This document shows positions 44,355-55,491 of a stretch of DNA of 64,000 nucleotides, one piece after another. Below the pieces are notes generated by a model. The model was not told the origin of the DNA, made no database searches, and saw only the letters and a list, made by a program, of their open reading frames with translations. The translations under genes were made by a program, and so were the position numbers. This DNA is from Terramyces sp. JEL0728 (Eukaryota > Chytridiomycota > Chytridiomycetes > Rhizophydiales > Terramycetaceae): contig JADIIU010000026.1 of NCBI GenBank assembly GCA_027603945.1, forward strand, positions 1-64,000, given 5' to 3'. The number at the start of each line of letters is the position of its first letter. The first letter of the stretch is position 1.

Positions 44355-45214
44355 CTAACTAATCTCAAACCGTTCTTGTTTTCTGCTTGAAGTTCTCTTA
44401 TGAATAGATTCAGTGAAATGTTTAAAGATCACCGAAATCCCAAAGATATGCATGCCCTGAATAGACGAGGCAATGTTATTGTAAAACAGCTGTACAGTCA
44501 CTAAATTAATAGTATTTACATGAAGTGTTGAGGTTGCCCATAAAGTACACTGCCGCAGCAATCCAGTCCAGCAGACTGAGAGTTAAGAGAAAGAATAATA
44601 TCGTACCAATTATCCGCTTCTTTGTTATGCTATCTGAATCTTTGTTTAATTCCGGTATGCTGCTCCGCAAGAACCTCTTGTACAGTAATCGAGCCAGAAA
44701 TAGCCCTTGCGTCGTATCATAAACGATCGACATCACCACCCAGAACATGTAGGGGTAAAAGTAGCACTAAATTAGCAAAAATTACGAGGTATATTGTTGA
44801 CAGAACTATTTCCTTGTCGTAAATAACCCAGTTGGCAATGTACACTACTTCACACCATAGAAATAATCCAGTATGTATCACACGCAACGATGTGATCAAT
44901 TCTGGAGTGATTTTGCTGTCCAGTACACAAAATAAACTCAGAGTTTGCAGATTAATCAGGTCAATCCCGTACAAAATTATGTTGCTGACAAGCGTCAACG
45001 GGATCGCATTCAGGCTAAGTGTATCTTCACTTGCAGAATACAGAACGGTACGGTATATCATGTACAGTGCATTTATGAATTGAAATATTACAATTAGCTG
45101 GAAAAACGACGTCTTCTTTTGTGTGATTACAAAGTATCCTGCTATTCCAAGGCTGCAGATTAGTGATAATGCGAGCAATATTACTGAAGACACTTTAAAT
45201 ATTTCGTTATCCAT
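44355..45214 (-). CDS. Unrecognised 7TM protein, family A3 (single copy)
   Basis: Three exons; introns 44767-44785 and 44501-44519, both 19 nt; 273 residues. Clear paralogue of A1 and A2: LSLNAIPLTLVSNIILYGID, FYPYMFWVVMSIVYDTTQG, SLLDWIAAAVY and SSIQGMHIFGISVIFKHFTE, with both introns at the same codons. It lies immediately outside the duplication and so marks an older, independent tandem expansion of this family. The ATG 45214 starts MDNEIFKVSS, aligning with the other members. Function unknown; the conserved DWxAA in TM6 and IQGxHIFGI in TM7 are the most useful search motifs. Confidence 0.78.
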
Positions 45215-45335
45215 CTATAGAATGTGATGAGGTAATTGCAAAATAGTTGTACAATGGGTCTCGTCCATTGTATATGACACCATAGGAAACCACAATAGAA
45301 AATATTGATTATTTATTTTAAAAGGTAACATCAAA

Positions 45336-48300
45336 CTATTCTTGGTTTAAAGATTTGCTTAATTTCTCCACCTGTTGTTCCAGTATTTGCTTTTGAGATA
45401 TTGAATCTGCATTTGCTTTTTCTAGTCCATCAATTATTTCCTGTAATTTCTCAATATCTTTGGTTTTTGTATCGAGCTCCGATTGTAGGCGCTCAATTTG
45501 CATTTTTGTATCTTCGAGATCCAGCAACTGTGTCTTGAGTTCATTCATAATATGCTTGTTTCGCTGGATTTCGTGATCTTTTTCTTCAATTTCAGATTCG
45601 AGATTGTTCATCATTATCACTTTTTCGTACAGATTTGATAGTTCTGTTTCAAGGGTATGGATTTTGTCTTCTTCTGATCCAAGTTGCTCATCCAATTTAG
45701 CGATCGTGGCCAATTGCTCTTGAATAACAGTGGATTGGTTCTCTAATTTCGATTTAGCTGATGATAGCTCTGCGTTTAATTTCCCGACATCATCACTATT
45801 TCCAGCCTTTGCAAGTCTTTGCTCTAGCATTTCAACGTCTTGTGTCCTTTCCTCCAACTGAATCTGCAGCATCTCAATGTTATCTTGAGTTTCCGACAAT
45901 TGTTGTTGCAGTTTCCCAATCTGTGCCGGGTAATCAATTCCATTTGTCTAACAATTAGCAAGAAATTACATTTGCACCAACAGTTGAAAGTCGAACCTCT
46001 AATTCCTCAACTTGTTGGTATAGTTCAGATTTTTCAATTTGGATGCTCTGCATTTTTTGGGCCAAAGAAGTGTAAGCATCTTGTTCTTCCTGCAACAAGT
46101 CATTTTTTTCTTCAACTTGGTTCAGCAATTCTGCTTTCTCGCTCGATAGTTTCTGCATCTTGTTTGTCAAATCTTCAAATGCCATTTTCTCCTCTTGCAG
46201 CGAAATGCTCAAGTCTTCAACAGACGTTTGCTTCTCTTTCTGCAAGTCAATTTTCTTTTTCAAATCTAGTAGCTCCTGTTCGATTTCTTTTTTCTGAGAG
46301 TCGGATTTATTGGCAATTTCTGCCATTTCATTCAATTTTGCCTCCAGATTGGATTTCTCCTGCCCCAAAGCATTCATTTTCTCCGCAAGTTCGTCATAAG
46401 CATCTCTTTCGGCAGCAAGAGTTTCATTCAGATCCTTTAGCTGTTCACCAGATGCAGTGTCATTTGACAAGGACTCCACGCGTTCCTTTAGTTGCTGGAT
46501 TTCGACAAGTAGCCCTGCCTTTTCATCAGATATTGCAAGCATTCTTTCAGACAATTCATCATATGCATCTCTTTCCGCCATTAAATTATTATTCAAATCT
46601 TCAATAACCTTGCCAGTATCTGGATTGTCATTTGCTGCACTAGCTAATTGTTCTTTTAATATTTGAATTTGAGAAAGCAGATCATCCTTTTCTGTTGTAT
46701 GCGACAGAGATCTTTCATTATGAGTCCTTCTCTCTGCATCAAGGGCAGTCATTTTTTCGTTAAGTTCATCGTAAGCATCTCTTTCGGCATTTAGAGTTTC
46801 CCGTAAATCTGCAATTTCTTGTTCACCCTCAAAGTGATCAGTTCGACCAGTTGACTGGAGCTCTTGCTCTAGTGATTGAACTTGATTCAAAAGCTTTTCT
46901 TTTTCATCAGACAAAATTTGCAATTTTTCATTCAATTCGTCATAAGCATCCCTTTCAACATTGAGTGTTTCTGTTAGTTCAGCAAGTTTAGCAGCCAATT
47001 CAGGGTTGCTACTTTCTTCCAGCGTATGAATTCTCTTTTGTAGTTGTTCAAGTTGTACAACCAACTGTGTTTTTTCATTGCCGAGTGCTTCCAGCTGTAG
47101 AGCAAGAGTTGCAGCTGCATCCGTTTCCACAGCTAAATCTCGATGTACTTCAGCTTGGTTTTCACGAGGGTTATCTCCGAGTGATTGCAATTTTTCGGTC
47201 AGTTGAACAATTTGCGATTGCAAACTGATCTTTTCTTCTGAAATTACATGCACCTTGTCCGCTAGCTCATCATAAGCATCTCTTTCCGCCAGAAGGGTTT
47301 CATTCAATTCTTGAACCTGCTTTTCGTATTCCTGAACCTGATCCAATACTCTGTTCTTTTCCTCTGACAAGATTTGCATTTTCTCTGCCAATTCATCATA
47401 GGCATCTCTTTCGGCATGCAGCGTCTCGGTGAGTTCTTGAATTTGCTTTTCAGATTCATCATTAGAATTGTTTCCTGACGATTCCAAATGTTGTTGCACC
47501 TGATTAAGCAGTTGAGATTTTTCATCAGCCAGTATTTGCATTTTTTCAGTGAGTTCATCATATGCATCTCGTTCAGCAGCCAATGTTTCATTAAGGTCCT
47601 GCAATTCTTTTTCATAGTCTGGATTGTTGCTGCCAGACACTGTCTTTATGGTTTCATTGAGCTCTTGGACCTTGTTCATCAATAGTGTCTTTTCATTTCC
47701 TAAAATCTGTAGCTTTTCATTCAATTCATAGGATGCTTCCTGCTCTTGAGCAAGGTTTTCCTTCAGATCAATTAGCTGACGATCTAGGCCAGAAGAATCG
47801 CTGGTTTGCTGTAATGAATTGATGGTGCTGAGATGATTTTCATTGACAGCCCGTTCCTGTTTGAGCTGAACAACCACACTGTCAAGTTTGTTCATCAAAC
47901 CGTCTTGCTCTGCCTCAATGTCTTGAATTTGTTGATATAAAGTCTCACTCGTATTTCTTTCTTCAGCCAAAATGTGATTGAGATCATCAATTTGCGCCAA
48001 TGCCTCTTCCTTTTCACCTTGGAGTGCTTGCAGTTGAGATGCGATCTCTGCAGCGTATTGCTTCTCTTCTTGAAGTGAAATATTCAAGAGCCCAATTTGA
48101 TTTTCCAATTCTGCTTTTTCATCGTCCATGTTACTGTGAGTGCCATTGGCTGCTCCATTAGTTGTGATTTCCCGAGAGTTATCAGCATTTCCAATATTTC
48201 TGGACCCATTAATAGGACCCATATTTTCCAATTTCTTGACCAGCTCTGCATTTGCTACTAACGCCTTGTCCAAATTTTCCTTCAACGCACTGTTTGCATT

Positions 48301-50293
48301 TTTTTCATCCTGCAGGGTTTCTTTTAAATCCTGGAATGATGGCGTCTGGCTTTTCGTAAGCGCAAGTGCCTTTTTTAAATTGATAATATCAACCTCTGCT
48401 TGTTGCTGTCTTTCGATGGCGAAATTGTTTGCAGCTTCTAATTCAGTAACTCTCTTCATGTACTCTTCTTCTTGCGCGACTGCTTCTGGCCCCAACTTGT
48501 GAGCCAGCTTTTCATTTTTCTTTGATGCCATTTCATAGTTGTATTGCAATTCCTGGTTCGAAATTTGTAATTTTCGGTGGGTTTCTTGGACATCTTCATG
48601 TTCCATTGCCACTCTTTTCAATTGCTCCTCCAAAAACGCATTCTTTTCCATCAATTCGTCAATTTCACTTCGAGTGGGGCCATCTAAAATTGTTGAAGCA
48701 TTAGAAGCACGCTTTTTGATTATTTCCGCATATTCATTCTGCGCAGCAAGTTCGCCTTCCAACTCTTCGCACCGCATTCGATAACTGTCTGCAGTTTCAT
48801 TCAATTCATCCAAACGAGCATATTCAGCCGTTATTTTTTCCTGCATCGCAATGCTTTCAGTTTCCAGTTGATCAATCGTGGTATACGCATCATTTAAATT
48901 ATCCTCCATGACTTGGAGCTGGTTTCTAGTGTCTCCAAGAGTTTGTTCCAAGACTACCATCTGCTTTTCCAAATTCTTGTCGCCGCTGCCCTTTTTCCTT
49001 AGCTCTGACTTTAATGCCCTGATGTCTTCTTCAAGAGTCTTTTGAGCAGCCTCTGCAGCAATCCGGCCTTCTTGATTTCTTTTTGAAGCCCTGGCCCATT
49101 GAGATACCTTTGACTGCAAAACGGTATAGTCTTCAACTGTGTTTTTAAGCTGTGCTTCAAGCTCATTGATCCTCTCGCTTTCCAAGCTGCCTACGTCTGC
49201 ATTTCTATCTGTTAAAGTTCTGAGGTATGCGGCTTCTTCTTCAGCGACAGTGCGTTTTTTCTCCAAGACCAATAGCGAGGCTTCATGCTAAGTTAAATTC
49301 TCAACTACCTTCTCAATATCCGATTTTGCTTCATCTAACTGTGATTTGAGTTTCAAAAGAGATTCCAGCATCAATTTGTCTTGTTCCAAAGCTGAAGAGT
49401 TAGCAACCGACTTTTGAAAGTCGTTTACTGGGTCTTGTGATGATATTTTGCCATCTTTCATTGCAGATAACTCTGCTGTCAGCCAGTTTGTGTTGTGGTT
49501 TGCTTCACTAATTATCCTGTTCTTGATGTTAATTTCTGCGAGCATCTTTTTAGTGATTACAAGCAACTCTGGTTTAGTCTTGTTTTCCAATCCTTTCATC
49601 ACTGCAGTTGCATTTCTTCCTTTTTCTTTGTCATCCAGCATTTGATCGGAACCATTTGAAACTTTTGATCCATTTCTTGGAAGTTTCTCATCCTGTAGCG
49701 TGCCATTTATCTTTTCATTGCTCGATTGACTCTGTTTAGACTCTGATACGCTCCTCATTGATAGTTGGCCAGCACTATCTATGGTAGGAGACTGAGCAGA
49801 TGAATTTTTTCTTCCAGAATCCACACCTTTTTGCTGATAATCAAGGACAATCGGTGAAGCTTTTATTGGAATTTCTGCGGATGTGATGCTATAGCCCGGA
49901 TCCAATGATGGTCTTTGTGGTTGCTTAACTTGACTTGGACCGTTTGACTGTGGAAGGCCTTGAGGAGGAGCGTTATATTGCTGTTGGGGAGGTCCAGTAT
50001 ATTGAGGTCGCTTTTGGTGTTCCAATTGCTGATTTTGTTGCGCGGGTTGCTGTTTAAACTGCTGTCCGTTATTATAAGGCTGATTTTGTTGTTGATAATT
50101 AACTGATGAAGAACTATCATTCTGTTCATTCTGATATAACGATTTCGTTTTTTGCCGATAATCTAATTAAGCTGTAAATACCTGAAACCACGTCTGGAGG
50201 AACTCTGAATAGAGACGACTGTCTAGGAGCAAATTTCGCTTGCGTAGGCGGTCTTTGTCCACTGGATTGATTATTATTGGGATATCCAGACAT
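45336..50293 (-). CDS. Giant coiled-coil protein with tandem ERDAYDEL repeats
   Basis: Four exons with introns of 19 nt (50166-50184), 21 nt (49291-49311 region) and 22 nt (near 45952-45973); 1631 residues. Residues 1-~200 are Gln/Asn/Pro/Ser-rich and disordered, beginning MSGYPNNNQSSGQRPP. The remainder is almost continuous coiled coil with no TM. In the centre (coding about 46380-47600) a unit of roughly 40-50 residues recurs: L-x-E-T-L-x-A-ERDAYDEL-x-EKMQIL-x-x-EK-x-x-LL-x-QVQ. The core ERDAYDEL appears seven times, with six or more degenerate copies on either side. It looks like a long scaffold or tether, of the golgin, spindle-pole, basal-body or septin-cortex type, but no conserved end domain (GRIP, GRAB) was recognised. 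Its function is open. Confidence 0.82.
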
Positions 50294-50655
50294 TTTTTAA
50301 TATCAAGTAAATTCACAGAACGCTTTTGGAAAGGTCAAAGTGGCGTTTGTAGAGCCAAACTCAAGCAATCAACGACAAGAGTAGGAATGTGCGATTGATT
50401 GCTCCCCGCGATAAAGAAGGGGTGGACCAACAGTGCTTCCATCCCGCGGGGATCGTATTTCTAAAAGTAAGCGTTTGTGCTCATATAAAACGTCATAATT
50501 ATCGAACGAGTAGATTGCGCAATGATAACGCTGGCGTAAGAGGGCCATTGAAATGTTCCTGCAATGGCTGTTAAACAACGCTCAGATTTTAAAGTTACAC
50601 AAACTATTGGATCACTACATTTTATTCAATCTTCTTCATTGCATTCTTTATCCAA
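50294..50655. other. Intergenic region upstream of the coiled-coil gene
   Basis: 362 nt. Contains a GC-rich inverted repeat, CCCCGCG (50404-50410) and CGCGGGG (50445-50451), with a 34-nt loop, which stands out from the AT-rich surroundings. A 69-codon minus-strand frame here has no support. Promoter of the coiled-coil gene is expected. Confidence 0.5.
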
Positions 50656-52540
50656 TTAATCATCTTTTTCTTCTTTTTGCCAGACACCTTTGTTAACAAA
50701 TCTTACATCGTCTTCGGAGCTACTCCAGAGCGGGATTATTCCAGTGTCTTCCAGATCCCGTTCAAGCTCTTCCTGGTGCAATTGCAGCAAGAACGGAACC
50801 ATTGTAGTATCACATGGAATGTCATTGTCTTTTGTGTTGGTAGAAACCGAGTTGTTTGTATCTTGGTAGATTTTAATATTACTCTCTGCGGAATTTAACG
50901 GCTGTTGAACATATGAAAGCGTCCATGGATGCACTTGAATCTTTTCAATCGCTAGTCTCTGGTCTGGATCTTTTTGTAGAATTTCTAGTTTCAGGTAAAT
51001 AGTACTGCAAATCAAATCTTGGCACTCCAAAGGTATATCCTTTGGCATTTCATAATCTCCTTTAATAATCTTTTCGTGCAAGTCAATAACATTTTCTTCA
51101 TCTGCAAATTCAAATGGCAGCCTTCCAGAGACCATATTGTAAAGAACGACGCCAGCTGCCCAAATATCCACTAAATTAGTTAAGCCTACCCTTGGTTCCA
51201 TCAAACCCGGTTTCAGATTCATCTTTAAGCACTTCTGGTGGGACAAACTGGTGGGTTCCGGCAAATGTTTGTGAAAACATTGCTTTGTCATCATAGAAAT
51301 CATAGCACTAGCTTAATGTGCGACATACCTCGGCAATTCCAAAATCTGTGATTTTGATCACTCCATCAGTGGTAATCAAAAGGTTTCCAGGCTTGATATC
51401 ACGATCTACGTTAACTTTACGTACGTATGACTTTTTGAGAATGCAGGTATTCAAGACCGTCTATGGTTTGTGTAAAATATCAAAAGATTTAACAAGAGAT
51501 TACCTGTGGGATTCAGCTATCGTTAGTTGGTGGTTTGGAGCGTGATCCAGCAGAGTTTGCAGAGAACAGGCGCAAAATTCCATAATAATATACCATTTGA
51601 GAATTTTTACATCTTTTTCTTCCTCTGTGCCGTCTTCAAAGATCCATACAATTGGTTCTTCTTCGATTGTCAAAAACCAGGGGAAAATCCCTGCCTTTCC
51701 TTCATTATCTTCCACTTTTGCAAATACATCCACCAGGGTAACAATATTTTTATGCTTTAGCCTTCTTAAAAGCTTGATTTCACGTATCACTGTGTCTACC
51801 ATCTTTTTAACTCGCTTCTTTGGCAGAATCTTTATAGCGATTCTTTGCAAAGAATCAGCACACAGTCCCTCTTTCACTTTACCAAACGCACCTTTCCCTA
51901 TTTTCCCCCCTACCAAGTGAGGTCCGAGCATCTTGATTTGTGTTTGTTTCGTTTCCCAAACAATTTCATTGGAATCAATTTTCTGAATAAAGTTGCACGA
52001 TGAATGCCGCTGCTGGAGCATTAGGTAATCCAAATACTCTGAATTAATTGCTGGTTGTGGTATTTCGTCTACAGCCAGGTTTGGAGCAGATTCTCTGATT
52101 TGATTGAGCTTTTTAAGTGATATTAGTGATACAGGTCTTGCAAAAGATTCACCAGACTTGTTCAGGTTGTTTATCGACGGCTTGCTGGTGTTTATCGACG
52201 GTTTGCTGGAGGAATTAGTCCTATCTATGGCATATTCAGCCAGTTGCAATATTGAAGTTCTATTTGCCATCATGCTATCCCGCGAGACAATCGAAACTGA
52301 TTTTCTAGGATATAGTGAGATTATTGGTCTATCTATAGATGTGTTGGACTCTCTGATTGATCTCATACTATCTCGTACCCTGAAACTTGCGCGTTTCGAG
52401 CCATCCGCGTTGCTTATATTTGGTTGGGATTTCAAAGATGCCACATTTTTGTCACTCTGTAATGAATTTGAACTCTTTTTCGAAGAGTTGTCATTTCCAA
52501 GCGCATCCATCGATCTTGCAGTTTCGACCTTGATGTCCAT
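50656..52540 (-). CDS. LKB1: LKB1/STK11-like protein kinase
   Basis: Six exons; introns 51481-51503 (23 nt), 51406-51424 (19), 51308-51328 (21), 51171-51189 (19) and 50985-51005 (21); 593 residues. Residues 1-~200 are Ser-rich and disordered. The kinase domain begins [16 protein letters not shown] with the AIKILPKKR lysine and [21 protein letters not shown], strongly LKB1-like. It continues with [13 protein letters not shown], the splice-restored [44 protein letters not shown] and [14 protein letters not shown]. An insert of about 40 acidic/aromatic residues lies between beta-4 and beta-5. LKB1-type kinases activate AMPK/Snf1 in energy sensing. Intron 1 ends in TG, not AG; no AG gives an open frame. 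Intron 5 is 3n without a stop, so its retention would only insert seven residues. The Elm1/Sak1/CaMKK groups are the alternative assignment. Confidence 0.85.
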
Positions 52541-52872
52541 CTCTCGTGATATTTACAAGTCGCGTTTCTAAAAGGATAAAAATTTTATTTGCTATATACT
52601 GCGATATGGTATTATCCCTGATGATCCTCAATAAATTATCTTTTTAATTTTTGGCTGTTGGAAGGAGGTGCTTATAATTTTCTACGTAGCCCACAAACAA
52701 AATCGAATTTCCACGATTGCCTCTATTGCATTATTTAGTAATTTTGCGGTTTGTTTCCTCCATGTCTATCCCATTTCACTCGTGGCGTCAATTGTTGATC
52801 AATTGTTGGGTGGATTTTTTCTTCTGCCAATTTGTATCATCAGCAATTGTACAGTTACAACTCAATTGAATC
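52541..52872. other. Bidirectional promoter region, kinase and Pumilio genes
   Basis: 332 nt between two divergent starts. No gene or clear motif seen; the plus-strand frame 52668-52943 overlaps the Pumilio start in another frame and is not supported. Confidence 0.55.
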
Positions 52873-55409
52873 ATGGATCAACAACAATTTTTCACCCCAA
52901 AAGCCAAAAATCAACAACCAAAAGGACAGGTAACTCGTTGTAACGCCAGCTAGCAGCAATGCTTCAATCTAAAGGTGGGTGGGATGATTTCTCATCTACT
53001 GGCCAGGATATTAATCGCTCATCCAGTGCTCCACCATCACAATTAATCATGCAGGATAATGTAAATTACTTTCTAATGTAGAATTTTGCCGTAATTTCTA
53101 AATAATATAGGATTTTGAAGAAGATGACTTGCGCAACAATCCTGAATACGCCAAATATTATCACCAAAACTCAAGATTGCAACCGCGAATGCAACCACCA
53201 AATTATGCACCTGCTCAAAGTTGGCAACTTTGGGCACCGCCTGGTATGAGCAAGACGGATAATTTTGCAGGATATGAAAAGACTCAGGTAACTATTGCGT
53301 TTATCCAGTCACCTACATTGTTTGCGCCAAACGCCGTCAATTCTGCTTCGAAAATGAACCCTAGTTGGGGAACAAATTCACCATTACGGGGGATTCCTAA
53401 TCAAGAGATGATGAATTCACCACTTAGACAAAACTTGACAGATTTAGACACTGAACAGTACCCAAGAGCGTCTTCAGTTTTGTCAAGACCAAAATCATCA
53501 AATCAAAACTTTATCGACCATTATGACACTCAAGAAGATGAAATAAGAATGACTGCATTGCTCAACGCTGCGCTTGATTCCCAGGATAACGTATTTGCGT
53601 CTCCCATCCCAAGAGCTGCATCTACGCCACCTACCCGTCTGCAATTTGCCCCTTCAAAGAGGGAGCCAACTGCTCAAGAGATTATTTATGGAATACAGAA
53701 TATGGATGTCAAGGTAATACGTTTATAATAAGCAGGACGAGCCTCCCGTTGTTAATCGTTCAAGAACTCCAATATCACGTCATTTCCCAGATGGTCCTAC
53801 CAGTGCTGCAAAAACAAACTTTTCTGATGCATTTAGCCCAAGCTATAATGCTGCAAACATTGGCGATAGAAAAGGTTCAAACAGACTTTTCGAGCACGAC
53901 AGCAATTTCTTTCCAAATCGTCCAGCTAGTGCTCAAGGAAGATTTTCCAATCCAAACTCCCCAGCTCGCGGAGCACCTCCAGGCTTAGTGGACAGCGACA
54001 AAGCAAATGATGTTTTGTTGGACCCAGCTATGGCCCAAGCATTAGCTGCACTGAGTGCTGCAGGCAATCTTTCTCCACTACAAATTCAACAAATCCAAAT
54101 GCAATTAAGATTAACACAAAATACTAATAATTCCAACCAATGGGAAAAAAGCAATTCACATCAACAGCCAACCAGACAAGAATCCCATTCAAGAAGAGAT
54201 GGCTACCAAAGTGCAACGGCCACTAGCCCCACGCGCAATCGTATGGATACCTCTCCCACCTCGAATCACGATAGTTCGCCAAACAGCAGATCAGCATTAT
54301 TGGAAGATTTCAGAAACAACAAAAACAAAAAGTATGAATTAAAGGTACTTGTGGTTAATGTCAGGATATTGCTGGAAGCGTGGTTGAATTTAGTGGTGAT
54401 CAACACGGCTCTAGATTTATTCAACAAAAACTAGAAACAGCTACCAACGATGAAAAGCAAATGGTATTCGAAGAAATATTACCGCATGCATTGCAGTTGA
54501 CCACAGATGTATTTGGAAACTATGTAATTCAAAAGTTTTTTGAACACGGTAATGCCCAACAGAAAGAAGAACTCGCTTCCAAAATGGAAGGAAATATCCT
54601 TAATTTATCTCTTCAAATGTATGGCTGCCGTGTCGTTCAAAAGGTATTTTCCGTTAATTTCAGGCGTTTGAATACGTTTCTCATGAACTGCAATCCATCT
54701 TAATCAAAGAGTTGGAAGGAAATGTACTGAAGTGTGTCAAAGATCAAAATGGAAACCATGTCATCCAAAAGGCAGTGGAGAGAGTTGATCCTGACCACAT
54801 CAGGTTCATTATTGATGCGTTCCATGGCCAAGTCTATGCCTTGGCTACACATCCATATGGCTGCAGAGTTATCCAGAGAATTTTTGAACACTGTAGCGAT
54901 GAAGAAACAGTAACGAGGCTTTAATGATAGGAACCATTATTAGAAGAGCTGCATCGCTATGCGATTAGTCTTATCCAAGACCAATACGGAAATTACGTAA
55001 TTCAGCATATATTAGAAAAGGGAAAACCCAAGGACAAACAATTTGTAATCTCTAAAGTAAAGGGCCATGTGTTAAACATGTCCAAGCACAAATTCGCTTC
55101 AAATGTTGTAGAAAAATGTGTATCATACGGATCTCCCCAAGACCGCCAAGAAATAATTGACGAAGTAATCCACACAAAGCAGGATGGAACAACTCCATTA
55201 TACACGATGATGAAGGATCAATTCGCCAATTACGTTGTACAAAAGTTATTGGACGTTGCTACTGAAAACCAAAAATTAATTTTGGTAACAAAGATTAAAC
55301 CCCAACTACCATCGTTAAAAAAGTACACTTATGGTAAGCATCTAATTTCAAGTAAGTCCCACTAATATTAGAAGTTGAAAAGTATATCGTACAATATCAA
55401 ATTGAATAA
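52873..55409 (+). CDS. Pumilio/PUF-family RNA-binding protein
   Basis: Ten exons, nine mini-introns (19-22 nt), 783 residues. The N-terminal ~420 residues are disordered, with [10 protein letters not shown] and [18 protein letters not shown] resembling the conserved N-terminal boxes of Pumilio/Puf proteins. The C-terminal half carries the eight PUF repeats, including [83 protein letters not shown] and [11 protein letters not shown]. The family binds UGUA-type elements in 3' UTRs and represses or localises mRNAs. Exon 3 is only 9 nt (53082-53090, Asn-Phe-Ala). The 21-nt segment 53288-53308 is a stopless 3n intron and might be retained. The last intron moves the stop to 55409 and gives the expected GKHLISKVEKY ending. 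It is divergent from the kinase gene. Confidence 0.93.
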
Positions 55410-55491
55410 ATAAAGTGTTTCTATATCCTTTTGCGAGATTATAGCAGCTTGATGCGGACTACCGCACACAAATTAGTCTACAAGGATATAT

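Noticed and set aside
45840..48502. Long open frames opposite the giant coiled-coil gene
   Set aside because: They are low-complexity shadows of the Glu/Gln/Leu-rich coding strand.
50369..50578. 69-codon minus-strand frame in the intergenic region
   Set aside because: It overlaps the GC-rich inverted repeat, has no domain, and does not join to a neighbouring exon.
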